The translations under genes and the position numbers were made by a program. The notes below the pieces were generated by a model, which ran no database searches, had not been told where the DNA came from, and saw only the letters and a list, made by a program, of their open reading frames with translations. Positions 1-6,552 of a stretch of DNA of 13,981 nt are shown here, piece by piece. Positions within the stretch are counted from its first letter, which is position 1; every line of letters begins with the position of its first letter. Origin of the DNA: Desulfobacteraceae bacterium (GTDB taxonomy: Bacteria; Desulfobacterota; DSM-4660; Desulfatiglandales; HGW-15); assembly GCA_003819975.1 (NCBI GenBank), contig RPPU01000045.1, forward strand, positions 1 to 13,981, given 5' to 3'.

Positions 1-941
1 GCCCAGACCTGTTTGATGTCCCGGGCGGTCATGGCCATGGTGGAAGAGAGCAGCATGGTGATGGTGCCGATGGAAAGAATGACCAGCAAAGCATCGGGCG
101 AATGCATATAAAAAGGAAAAAGCCGGCTCACCAGATACACGCCCGCCGCCACCATGGTGGCCGAATGCAGCAGGGCGCTGACCGGCGTGGGACCCTCCAT
201 GGCATCCGGCAACCAAGTCAACAGCGGGAACTGGGCCGATTTGCCTACCACGCCCATGAAGATCAAGAGCGCGCTCAGGGTCAAGAGCCCGGTTGAAAGC
301 TTGGCCGCGGCTGCGCCGTTGAGATTCAAAATCGAAAGATCGCCCAAGTTCAGCACCAGACTGATGATGCCCAGAAAAAATCCGAGATCGCCCAAGCGGG
401 TCATGACAAACGCTTTTTTACCGGCCTGGCTGGCGCTGAACTTATGGTGCCAGAACCCGATCAGCAGATAACTGCTCAACCCGACCAGTTCCCAGAAAAT
501 ATAGAGCTGCATCAGGCCCGAGGCGACCACCATGCTGATCATGGACCAGGCAAAAATCGAAAGAAAGCTGTAGTACTTGGCAATGCCCGCATCGCCCGCC
601 ATGTAACCCAGGCTGTAGACCTGGACCAAAAAGCTGATCGAGGTCACAATGCAGAGCATAAGCAGGCTGAGCGGATCGAGCAAAAACCCAAACGTAATGG
701 AGGCGCCCTGCCCGGCCAGCCAGACATACTCCAGGACCTGCGGCGCCTGAATGTGGCGGAAATGAAAGAGCAGAAACCAGGCGATCAGTAAAGAAACACT
801 CGCGCAGAAAATGCTGATCGCGCAGGAAAGCTTCACCCGGGCGCGGGTCACGAAAAACAAAATAAAGAAGGAGATGAGCGGCATGACCATGGCGGTCAGG
901 GTCAGCCAGCGGATTAGATTAGAGGGCGCGACCGACGACAT
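1..941 (-). CDS. nuoL: NADH-quinone oxidoreductase subunit L (partial, C-terminus beyond window)
   Basis: Antiporter-like proton-pumping membrane subunit of respiratory complex I. Reading the minus strand from the ATG at 941 gives 313 uninterrupted codons to the window edge. The frame stays open, so the gene is cut only by the window. Visible hallmarks are the TM5 glutamate in FWELVGLSSYLLIGFW (E151), the stretch KKAFVMTRLGDLGF (about 175-188), the TM7 lysine in VVGKSAQFPLLTWLPDAMEG (K234), and PTPVSALLHSATMVAAGVY (251-269). DIKQVWA at the edge corresponds to the family's DIKrvlAYST segment. The start lies 2 bases beyond the nuoK stop and is preceded by AAAGGGG, so translation is probably coupled. 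Several N-terminal hydrophobic helices are evident. nuoM and nuoN would be expected further left but are not in the window. Confidence 0.96.
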   Translation of the reverse strand, partial: MSSVAPSNLIRWLTLTAMVMPLISFFILFFVTRARVKLSCAISIFCASVSLLIAWFLLFHFRHIQAPQVLEYVWLAGQGASITFGFLLDPLSLLMLCIVTSISFLVQVYSLGYMAGDAGIAKYYSFLSIFAWSMISMVVASGLMQLYIFWELVGLSSYLLIGFWHHKFSASQAGKKAFVMTRLGDLGFFLGIISLVLNLGDLSILNLNGAAAAKLSTGLLTLSALLIFMGVVGKSAQFPLLTWLPDAMEGPTPVSALLHSATMVAAGVYLVSRLFPFYMHSPDALLVILSIGTITMLLSSTMAMTARDIKQVW

Positions 942-943
942 GC

Positions 944-1252
944 TTACCCCTTTAACTCGGCGGCTTCTTCGATATTGATCGAACGCTGCCTGCGGAAAAG
1001 AGAGAGAATAATACTGAGGGCAATGGCGGTCTCGGCCGCGGCAATGCCCATGACAAAAAGCACCATGATCTGGCCCACGGCCGGGTCCGGAGCCAGAAAG
1101 CGATTGAACGCCAGAAAATTGATGCCCACCGCATTCAGCATGAGTTCCACGCTGATCAACATGGCAATGAGCGAGCGGCGCTGCAGCAGCCCGAACAGGC
1201 CGATGCAAAACAGGAGCGCGCCGATCACGAGGAATGTTTTCAACTGAATCAT
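944..1252 (-). CDS. nuoK: NADH-quinone oxidoreductase subunit K
   Basis: Small MrpC-like membrane subunit of complex I, 102 residues, the usual length. There are three predicted TM helices at about 3-23, 28-50 and 60-86. The two membrane glutamates of the proton path are both present: one in SVELMLNAVGINFLAF (E36) and one in AAAETAIALSI (about E74). The start codon overlaps the nuoJ stop as ATGA, and a purine-rich GGGGAGGGG lies just upstream. The stop is 2 bases before nuoL. Nothing is unusual, and identity is firm from the motifs and operon position. Confidence 0.97.
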   Translation of the reverse strand: MIQLKTFLVIGALLFCIGLFGLLQRRSLIAMLISVELMLNAVGINFLAFNRFLAPDPAVGQIMVLFVMGIAAAETAIALSIILSLFRRQRSINIEEAAELKG

Positions 1253-1815
1253 GCCTGCCCCTCCCCTGACCCGGGTCCGGGTTCTTTCTTATTCACGACC
1301 GCGGCCGTGATGATCGCGCCCACGATCGCCACCAGCAGAACCAGGGAAATCAGTTCGAACAGTAGTTCATAACGGGTAAACAGGAGAATGCCCAGGCGGC
1401 GAATGCTCCAGTCCGCGCCGGTCACGCCGCTCGGTTCCCAAGGCGTACGAATAATAATCAGGACCAAGCTGGTGAAAGCCAAAGCGCTGCTTAAAAAAGA
1501 AAGCGCAAGCTTGGACAGGCGCCGCGGTTCTTTCTTGCGATAAAGCGGAACCGAAAGCATGACCGCGTACACAATGGCCACGGATATGGCGCCCACATAG
1601 ATCAGGATCGCCATCACCGCTAAAAACTCACTATTTAAAAAGATGAACAGACCGGCCACACCGCAGACGCAGGTGGCCAGGCCGAAAATGTTATGAACGA
1701 TTTCGCGGTGCAACACGGCCAGCAGCGCGCCGCCCAAGGTCACCAATACGGCCAGGACGAAAATCGCCTGGGTCAATATTTCAGGAGAAAGATATTGGTT
1801 CAGGGTCGGATTCAT
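1249..1815 (-). CDS. nuoJ: NADH-quinone oxidoreductase subunit J
   Basis: Five-helix membrane subunit of complex I involved in coupling quinone reduction to proton pumping. The protein is 188 residues from the ATG at 1815. A longer in-frame reading extends upstream into nuoI, but I chose 1815 because AAAGGAGG lies at an ideal distance and because it makes an ATGA overlap with the nuoI stop, like other junctions here. The conserved TM3 region reads AILIYVGAISVAIVYAVML (about 69-87), where the family has IYVGAvmVLFlFv. A polar 35-40 residue loop with many Arg/Lys (about 92-100) precedes TM4. The C-terminus is short and charged (NKKEPGPGSGEGQA). It overlaps nuoK by 4 bases. Confidence 0.95.
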   Translation of the reverse strand: MNPTLNQYLSPEILTQAIFVLAVLVTLGGALLAVLHREIVHNIFGLATCVCGVAGLFIFLNSEFLAVMAILIYVGAISVAIVYAVMLSVPLYRKKEPRRLSKLALSFLSSALAFTSLVLIIIRTPWEPSGVTGADWSIRRLGILLFTRYELLFELISLVLLVAIVGAIITAAVVNKKEPGPGSGEGQA

Positions 1816-2270
1816 GCGCGCCCCTCCTTTTGCTCGCGGCTGATCAAATCGACCACGCCCACGCCCGGGCTTGCGCCGACCTGTTCGTATTCCTTGGAAA
1901 ATTGCAGGGTTTGCTGCGGGCAAACCCGCACGCAGAGTCCGCAAAACGAACAACGCGAATAATCGATGAAATAAAATTGCGCGCGATTATGATCCGAGGC
2001 TTCGCTCTTGAGTCCCTGCACCTTAATAACTCCGCTCGGGCAAGTGCGCATGCATTCGCCGCAGGCCACGCAGCCGTGCGTACCGGTATCCGCAAAGGTC
2101 TTGAATTCAATATGGCCGCGATACGCTTCGGGCAAAGGCATGCGGCGGCGCGGATATTGAACCGTCGTCACCGGCTTGAACGCATACCTCAGGGTCACGG
2201 CCAAGCCGGTCAAAAGACTCCAGGCGCCGGTGAAAAGAATTTTAAAATAGTTTATAAATGCATTCATCAT
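1812..2270 (-). CDS. nuoI: NADH-quinone oxidoreductase subunit I (2x[4Fe-4S] ferredoxin-like)
   Basis: Peripheral-arm iron-sulfur subunit that passes electrons to NuoB. From the ATG at 2270 it has 152 residues; the adjacent ATG at 2267 is an equal alternative, and a TTG at 2291 would add 7 residues. Two classical 8-iron ferredoxin motifs are visible: CVACGECMRTCP (Cys 67, 70, 73, 77) and CSFCGLCVRVCP (Cys 107, 110, 113, 117). These bind clusters N6a/N6b. The N-terminal amphipathic or hydrophobic helix (YFKILFTGAWSLLTGLAVT) is usual for NuoI. No strong Shine-Dalgarno is seen. The gene is separated from nuoH by an unusually long, repeat-filled spacer. It overlaps nuoJ by 4 bases. Confidence 0.95.
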   Translation of the reverse strand: MMNAFINYFKILFTGAWSLLTGLAVTLRYAFKPVTTVQYPRRRMPLPEAYRGHIEFKTFADTGTHGCVACGECMRTCPSGVIKVQGLKSEASDHNRAQFYFIDYSRCSFCGLCVRVCPQQTLQFSKEYEQVGASPGVGVVDLISREQKEGRA

Positions 2271-2473
2271 CAAAACCCATTCAGCTGCCAACTGTTAATC
2301 CTAACCTGCGGTTACATGCAGACGTTTCTTGCCTGCAGCACCGCTTTAGAAGTCAGTAGCCAGAAGTCAGCATAAAAAACAAGAACAGATCTGTTTCCGA
2401 ATGAAACGTTTATTCTCTGAGATCGCCGCGCTTAAATCTTCTGGATTCTGAATTCTGGCTACTGACTCCTTTC
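2271..2473. repeat. nuoH-nuoI spacer carrying an inverted pair of heptanucleotide-repeat tracts
   Basis: About 200 bases lie between nuoH and nuoI, in an operon where most genes overlap. Bases 2351-2370 and 2448-2467 form a 20-base inverted repeat with one mismatch, enclosing about 77 bases. Each arm is itself built of degenerate 7-base units: GAAGTCA/GTAGCCA/GAAGTCA on the left, and CTGGATT/CTGAATT/CTGGCTA/CTGACTC at 2441-2468 on the right. The structure could fold into a long hairpin in the nuo transcript. Such degenerate heptamer tracts resemble the short tandem repeats of cyanobacteria and some candidate phyla; that comparison is from memory. No coding potential was seen in the enclosed segment. 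Confidence 0.75.
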
Positions 2474-3487
2474 TTAATAAACCCCCAACTTTCGCAACAC
2501 CGCCGTTGCCAACAAATTCGTCAGAGCCAGCGGCGTCATGTATTTCCAGGCAAAATTCATCAGCTGGTCAAACCGCAGGCGCGGAAAAGTCCAACGCGCC
2601 CACATGGCCACAAAAATCAACAAAAAGGCTTTGGCCATGAACCACCAGATCCCGGGCAGGAACGGACCTTGCCAGCCGCCCAGGAAAAGCGTGGTCGCCA
2701 CCGCCGCCACCACGAACATCTCGGTGTATTCGGCCAGGAAGAACAAACTGAAGCGCATGCCCGAGTATTCGGTGTGAAAACCGGCCACCAGTTCGCTTTC
2801 CGCTTCCGGAATATCGAACGGCGCCCGGTTGGTTTCGGCCGTGACCGCGATCATATAAATCAAAAAAGCCAGGGGTTGCTGAAAAACAAACCATACTTTT
2901 TCTTGCGCCCCGACAATCTGCTGCAAACTCAGCGTTCCCGCCATCAGCACCACGCTCATGGCCGCCAGCAAAAGCGGGATCTCGTAAGCCACGTTCTGGG
3001 CCACCGACCGCATAGCGCCCAAGAGCGCGTATTTGTTGTTGCTGGCCCAGCCGCCCATCAGAATGGCGATCACATTGATGCCGCCGAAAGCAATGATCAA
3101 GAGCAAGCCCGCGTTCAGATCGCGGATCTGCAGCCATTTGCTGAAAGGCAACACCACAAAAGGGACCACGGCCGGCACAAAAACCAGAATGGGCGCCAAC
3201 CGGAAAAGAAATTTGCTGGTCTGCCTAGGTGTAATCAGTTCTTTACCGACCAGTTTGAGTGCGTCGATCACGGTCTGCAGCACGCCGAACGGACCGACTT
3301 CTTTGGGCCCGATCCGCAATTGAATATGACCCGCGACTTTGCGCTCCAACCAAACCAGAAACATGGCATTAAGCGCGGCAAAAGTGAACACCGCGACCAG
3401 GCCGATGACCAGGGTCAAAACCACGGGCCCGGCAAACTGATAAATGACCTGCCATGCCTGTTCGATTGTCGCGATCCATTCACTCAT
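2474..3487 (-). CDS. nuoH: NADH-quinone oxidoreductase subunit H
   Basis: Membrane subunit of complex I that forms most of the quinone-binding chamber with NuoB and NuoD. It has 337 residues and about eight hydrophobic helices, normal for the family. Diagnostic stretches are [20 protein letters not shown] (about 48-67), then [20 protein letters not shown], and [20 protein letters not shown] (about 217-236), which continues into [18 protein letters not shown]. The Glu-rich loop of the quinone channel is intact. The start at 3487 has AAAGGT about 8 bases upstream. The gene is flanked on both sides by repeat-filled spacers of about 170-200 bases, unlike the overlapping junctions elsewhere in the operon. 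Confidence 0.97.
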   Translation of the reverse strand: MSEWIATIEQAWQVIYQFAGPVVLTLVIGLVAVFTFAALNAMFLVWLERKVAGHIQLRIGPKEVGPFGVLQTVIDALKLVGKELITPRQTSKFLFRLAPILVFVPAVVPFVVLPFSKWLQIRDLNAGLLLIIAFGGINVIAILMGGWASNNKYALLGAMRSVAQNVAYEIPLLLAAMSVVLMAGTLSLQQIVGAQEKVWFVFQQPLAFLIYMIAVTAETNRAPFDIPEAESELVAGFHTEYSGMRFSLFFLAEYTEMFVVAAVATTLFLGGWQGPFLPGIWWFMAKAFLLIFVAMWARWTFPRLRFDQLMNFAWKYMTPLALTNLLATAVLRKLGVY

Positions 3488-3517
3488 ACACTCATACCTT
3501 TAAATCTTCTCACGTGT

Positions 3518-3536
3518 GGGCACACGCCGTGTGCCC
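3518..3536. repeat. Perfect 8-bp hairpin upstream of nuoH
   Basis: GGGCACAC (3518-3525) and GTGTGCCC (3529-3536) form an 8-bp perfect stem with a 3-base loop. It sits 31-49 bases upstream of the nuoH start on the coding strand. There is no T tract on the minus-strand side, so it is not a convincing terminator. Palindromes of this GC-rich type followed by CCTAC occur as dispersed elements in some genomes, so it may be part of a small repeat. It could also affect mRNA processing ahead of nuoH. Confidence 0.6.
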
Positions 3537-3546
3537 CTACATTATT

Positions 3547-3655
3547 CTTACTTTTACACGTTCCCTGTCCGCCGTCTTGTCACGCCGTAGGCTTCGCGTA
3601 GGCGGAAGGCCTTGCGAAGGCGGATCACCTTCAAACGTTCTTACGTTCACACGTT
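3547..3655. repeat. Octanucleotide-repeat tract interrupted by a GC-rich palindromic element in the nuoD-nuoH spacer
   Basis: Degenerate 8-base units are seen at 3547-3562 (CTTACTTT, TACACGTT). They resume at 3624-3655 (ATCACCTT, CAAACGTT, CTTACGTT, CACACGTT). Between them is a GC-rich segment with TCCGCC facing GGCGGA. It also carries the direct repeats GTAGGC...GTAGGC and AGGCGGA...AGGCGGA, and a small CCTTGCGAAGG hairpin. The layout suggests one repeat inserted into another. This spacer is where nuoE-F-G normally lie, and no remnant reading frame of those genes is recognisable. Confidence 0.65.
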
Positions 3656-3657
3656 TT

Positions 3658-4791
3658 CTACCGATCGATCTCCGGTATCACCACATCCAAACTGCCCAAA
3701 ATGGCGATCGTATCCGCCACCAAAGTCCCGGGCAACAACACCGGCAAAATACTCAAATTACAAAAAGAGGGCGTGCGCCATTTCATGCGATACGGAATCC
3801 GGCTGCCGTCCGAGACGATATAGATACCGACCTGCCCGCGCGCGCTTTCGTAGCTGAAATGATAGTCGCCTGGCTCCGGGGTGACATATTGCGGAACATT
3901 CTCGGCGCAAATCGGCCCTTGCGGCATGCGCGCCAGGGCCTGTTCGACAATACGCAGGCTTTGCTCGATTTCGGCCAACCGCACCTGGTAACGCGCCAGG
4001 CAATCGCCCTCCGGCCGCGTCGGCACCTCGAAATCGAATTCCGGATATAATCCGTACGGTTCTTTTTTGCGGATGTCGTAGCTGACCCCGCTGGCTCTCA
4101 GGGTCGAGCCGGTCAGACCGTAGTCCCGGGCCAGGTCCGCGTGGATCACGCCCACGTCCCGGGTACGCTTGATGAAAATGATGTTCTTGCTCACCAGGGT
4201 GTCATAATCCTTGAGCCGGCCGCGCATTTTCGGGATAAAAGCTTTGAGCTTTTGCAGAAACGGATCGTTCAGGTCGCGGCTCACCCCGCCGAAACAGCAG
4301 TAGCTGTAGGTCAGGCGGCTGCCGCTGACCTCGTTCAAGATGCCGAGAACGTCTTCGCGATCGTCAAAAGCGTAGAGAAAAGGCGTGATCCCGCCCAGAT
4401 CCATGACATAAGAGCCGAACCAGAGCAGATGGCTCGAGATGCGGTTCAACTCGCAACAGATGGCGCGGATATATTCGGCCCGCTCCGGGACCCTGATGGC
4501 GCAGGCTTTTTCCACGGCCCGGCAATAAGCGTCGTTATAAAGCAATCCCGAAAGATAATCCATGCGGCTCGGGTTGGGCATGAATTGCAGATAGGTGCGG
4601 TTCTGGGCCATGTGCTCGTGCCCGCGATGGCTGTAGCCCAGCACCGGTTCGCAGGCGCGCACATACTCGCCGTCGAGTTTGAGCAGCAAACGCAGCACGC
4701 CGTGCGTGCTGGGATGCTGGGGGCCCATATTCAGAAAAAAGGTGTCGTCCGTCAGGGTCTTGCGTAGGGTTATGGGCTCAGCGGTCATCAT
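3658..4791 (-). CDS. nuoD: NADH-quinone oxidoreductase subunit D (49 kDa)
   Basis: Peripheral-arm subunit of complex I that forms the quinone site with NuoB; it is related to the large subunit of NiFe hydrogenases. It has 377 residues and is not fused to NuoC. Seen in sequence: GPQHPSTHGVLRL with the quinone-site His (H26), GYSHRGHEHMAQNRTY (52-67), and PSRMDYLSG with the conserved Tyr (Y79). Further motifs are ICCELNRISSHLLW, YCCFGGVSRDL and ESARGQVGIYIVSDGS (the family usually has APRGE). The terminal VIPEIDR matches the conserved acidic-D-R end. The start overlaps the nuoC stop (ATGATG, a second ATG follows immediately) and GGAGAGG lies upstream. Confidence 0.97.
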   Translation of the reverse strand: MMTAEPITLRKTLTDDTFFLNMGPQHPSTHGVLRLLLKLDGEYVRACEPVLGYSHRGHEHMAQNRTYLQFMPNPSRMDYLSGLLYNDAYCRAVEKACAIRVPERAEYIRAICCELNRISSHLLWFGSYVMDLGGITPFLYAFDDREDVLGILNEVSGSRLTYSYCCFGGVSRDLNDPFLQKLKAFIPKMRGRLKDYDTLVSKNIIFIKRTRDVGVIHADLARDYGLTGSTLRASGVSYDIRKKEPYGLYPEFDFEVPTRPEGDCLARYQVRLAEIEQSLRIVEQALARMPQGPICAENVPQYVTPEPGDYHFSYESARGQVGIYIVSDGSRIPYRMKWRTPSFCNLSILPVLLPGTLVADTIAILGSLDVVIPEIDR

Positions 4792-5264
4792 GGCCTCTCC
4801 GGTCCTTGCATGCCGTTCAGGCGCGCCGGCGCGCGAAAATCTTTAAGCAAAGGATGATAATCGGCGGTTTCCGGGAGCAAAATTCGTTTCAAATCCGGGT
4901 GCCCCGAAAAAACCTGCCCGAAAAAATCGAATACTTCCCGTTCATGCCAGTCGGCCCCGGGGAAAACCCGGCTGATGCTGGGAGCCGTTTCACCCTTGGG
5001 AACCCGGACCCCGGCCCGGATCCGCGCCGGATCTCCGTAGGTCCCGAACACATAAACCAATTCGAGATGATCGTTGCGGTCCACGGCCGTCACGTATTCC
5101 AGGAAGCATCCGGCTTCATGCAGCAGTTGGGCCAATTCCGGAATGCGCTCTTTCGGCAGATCCAGCCGAACATGAAAGCCTTTGAAGGAGTCATCGGCCG
5201 GCCCGATCAGGGTCTCTCCAAAACGATGAATGAGCCGTTTTTCGATCGCTGTTTGGGCATTCAT
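4788..5264 (-). CDS. nuoC: NADH-quinone oxidoreductase subunit C (30 kDa)
   Basis: Peripheral scaffold subunit of complex I that docks NuoD. I start it at the ATG at 5264, 4 bases after the nuoB stop, giving 158 residues. An upstream in-frame extension into nuoB would add 22 basic residues and is unlikely. The family signature WHEREVFDFFGQVFSGHPD is followed by LKRILLPETADYHPLLKDF near the C-terminus, which matches WeReVyDmfGi.f.gHPdlrRIL...PLRKDF. No metal ligands are expected. It overlaps nuoD by 4 bases. Confidence 0.95.
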   Translation of the reverse strand: MNAQTAIEKRLIHRFGETLIGPADDSFKGFHVRLDLPKERIPELAQLLHEAGCFLEYVTAVDRNDHLELVYVFGTYGDPARIRAGVRVPKGETAPSISRVFPGADWHEREVFDFFGQVFSGHPDLKRILLPETADYHPLLKDFRAPARLNGMQGPERP

Positions 5265-5268
5265 GATT

Positions 5269-5808
5269 TTATTCGGCCGACCCTTTCCCGGCCGCAGCTT
5301 GGCCGTATCTTTTGAAACGCCGCAGCACATTGCTGCCTCCGGCGCGGGTCAGCTTGTCCTGTAATTCCAGCAAGCCCTGGATCAAGGCTTCGGGCCGCGG
5401 CGGACAGCCCGGCACATAGACATCGACCGGCAGGATCTTGTCCGCGCCGTTGACAATGGCGTATTGGCCTTCATAAGTGAAAGGACCGCCGCCGATGGCG
5501 CAATTGCCCATGGCCATGACCCACTTGGGACCCGGCATCTGCTCGTAGAGCCTGACTACCGTGGGCGCCATCTTCAGGCTGATGGTGCCGGCCACGATCA
5601 TTAAATCGGCCTGGCGCGGCGAAGCCCGAAAAACATTGGAACCGAAACGGTCCAGATCGAACCGGCTGGCGCCGGCCGCCATCATTTCTATGGCGCAACA
5701 AGCCAAACCGAAGCTCATGGGCCAGAGGGAATGGGCGCGTCCCAGATTCAGAATATCCGTGAGACGGGCCAACTGAATGGGCGGTTTTTCCTGATCAAGC
5801 GCTACCAT
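5269..5808 (-). CDS. nuoB: NADH-quinone oxidoreductase subunit B (PSST, cluster N2)
   Basis: Carries iron-sulfur cluster N2, the immediate electron donor to quinone. It has 179 residues. The four ligands are visible: the tandem cysteines in [11 protein letters not shown] (C37, C38), C103 in [13 protein letters not shown] and C135 in [12 protein letters not shown]. The start ATG at 5808 lies inside the end of nuoA, a 7-base overlap. GGGAG is placed about 8 bases upstream. Its C-terminal tail after LTRAGG is basic and not conserved, as usual. Confidence 0.97.
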   Translation of the reverse strand: MVALDQEKPPIQLARLTDILNLGRAHSLWPMSFGLACCAIEMMAAGASRFDLDRFGSNVFRASPRQADLMIVAGTISLKMAPTVVRLYEQMPGPKWVMAMGNCAIGGGPFTYEGQYAIVNGADKILPVDVYVPGCPPRPEALIQGLLELQDKLTRAGGSNVLRRFKRYGQAAAGKGSAE

Positions 5809-6176
5809 TTAAACACTCCCTTGCACCAGGCATAAACCACGGCCAGGGCCAAAATGACGATAAAAACGGCGATGGTGATGAGATCCCGCCAGGGAAACGC
5901 GCCAAAAGCAGTCAAGGCCGGGAAGAGGAAAAGCACATCCACGTCAAAAGCCAAAAAAATGAGCGCATAAAGATAGTAGGCCACGCCGAATTGAATCCAG
6001 GCCTGGCCGATGGGCGTCATGCCCGATTCATAGGTGGTTAATTTATCGACGCCTCTTGTTCTGGGACTGATAAAGAGGGAAATGACAATGGGGACAAAGC
6101 CGAATATAATGCCGACCACTACAAAAGCCAGCACGAAAAAATAATCCTGAAGCAACTGACCGGATAATGAATCCAT
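5802..6176 (-). CDS. nuoA: NADH-quinone oxidoreductase subunit A
   Basis: Three-helix membrane subunit of complex I and the first gene of the operon. It has 124 residues with TM segments at about 13-36, 63-88 and 98-120. The family loop [20 protein letters not shown] (45-64) is present and is followed by [19 protein letters not shown]. In most NuoA the last motif is FDvE, so here Asp replaces the usual Glu; this is conservative. GCGGAG sits about 9 bases upstream of the ATG at 6176. The gene is divergent from the DUF1573 gene across a long AT-rich control region. Confidence 0.95.
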   Translation of the reverse strand: MDSLSGQLLQDYFFVLAFVVVGIIFGFVPIVISLFISPRTRGVDKLTTYESGMTPIGQAWIQFGVAYYLYALIFLAFDVDVLFLFPALTAFGAFPWRDLITIAVFIVILALAVVYAWCKGVFKW

Positions 6177-6303
6177 TACAAAATGCTCCGCTGCAAATCC
6201 TGATGTTCAGACCCCCTGAATGAATTGTAAGAATTGGGGGAGAATCTATGTTTTAGATAACCAGTTTAGAAATCTATTAGTGCATCAAAACATGAACTCA
6301 ATA

Positions 6304-6331
6304 TTGACAGATAAAAGCTAATTCAGATAAT
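6304..6331 (+). promoter_or_regulatory. Sigma-70-like promoter for the DUF1573/nucleotidase operon
   Basis: TTGACA (6304-6309), a 16-base spacer and GATAAT (6326-6331) make a perfect -35 and a 5/6 -10 reading toward the gene at 6553, with a leader of about 215 bases. It lies downstream of the nuo promoter's start point, so the two promoters face each other. The rest of 6177-6552 is AT-rich, has no credible reading frame, and includes a nine-T run at about 6471-6479. Confidence 0.45.
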
Positions 6332-6363
6332 TAAACATTAATATAAAAACATCAGTTAGTCAC

Positions 6364-6391
6364 ATCATAGCTATATTTTAGATTCTGTCAA
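6364..6391 (-). promoter_or_regulatory. Sigma-70-like promoter for the nuo operon
   Basis: On the minus strand, TTGACA (6391-6386) is followed after 16 bases by TATGAT (6369-6364). This is a perfect -35 and a 5/6 -10, pointing at nuoA. The predicted leader is about 180 bases. It lies in a strongly AT-rich region where chance matches are common, but it is the best leftward pair I found. Confidence 0.5.
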
Positions 6392-6552
6392 AGATTCTTT
6401 TTGATATTTTGTAATTTAATTTCAAATTTTTTACAAGCAGGATTTTCCCCTCTGAACAGGTATTTCTTGTTTTTTTTTATCCAATTAGCTAAAGGTATGA
6501 CTACACCAAATTGCATAAACGTCTTTTAAAAGACCCGAAAGGAGAAAGAAGG

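Noticed and set aside
3488..3657. Remnant of nuoE, nuoF or nuoG between nuoD and nuoH
   Set aside because: No frame with Cys or NADH/FMN-binding motifs on either strand; the sequence is explained by repeats and hairpins.
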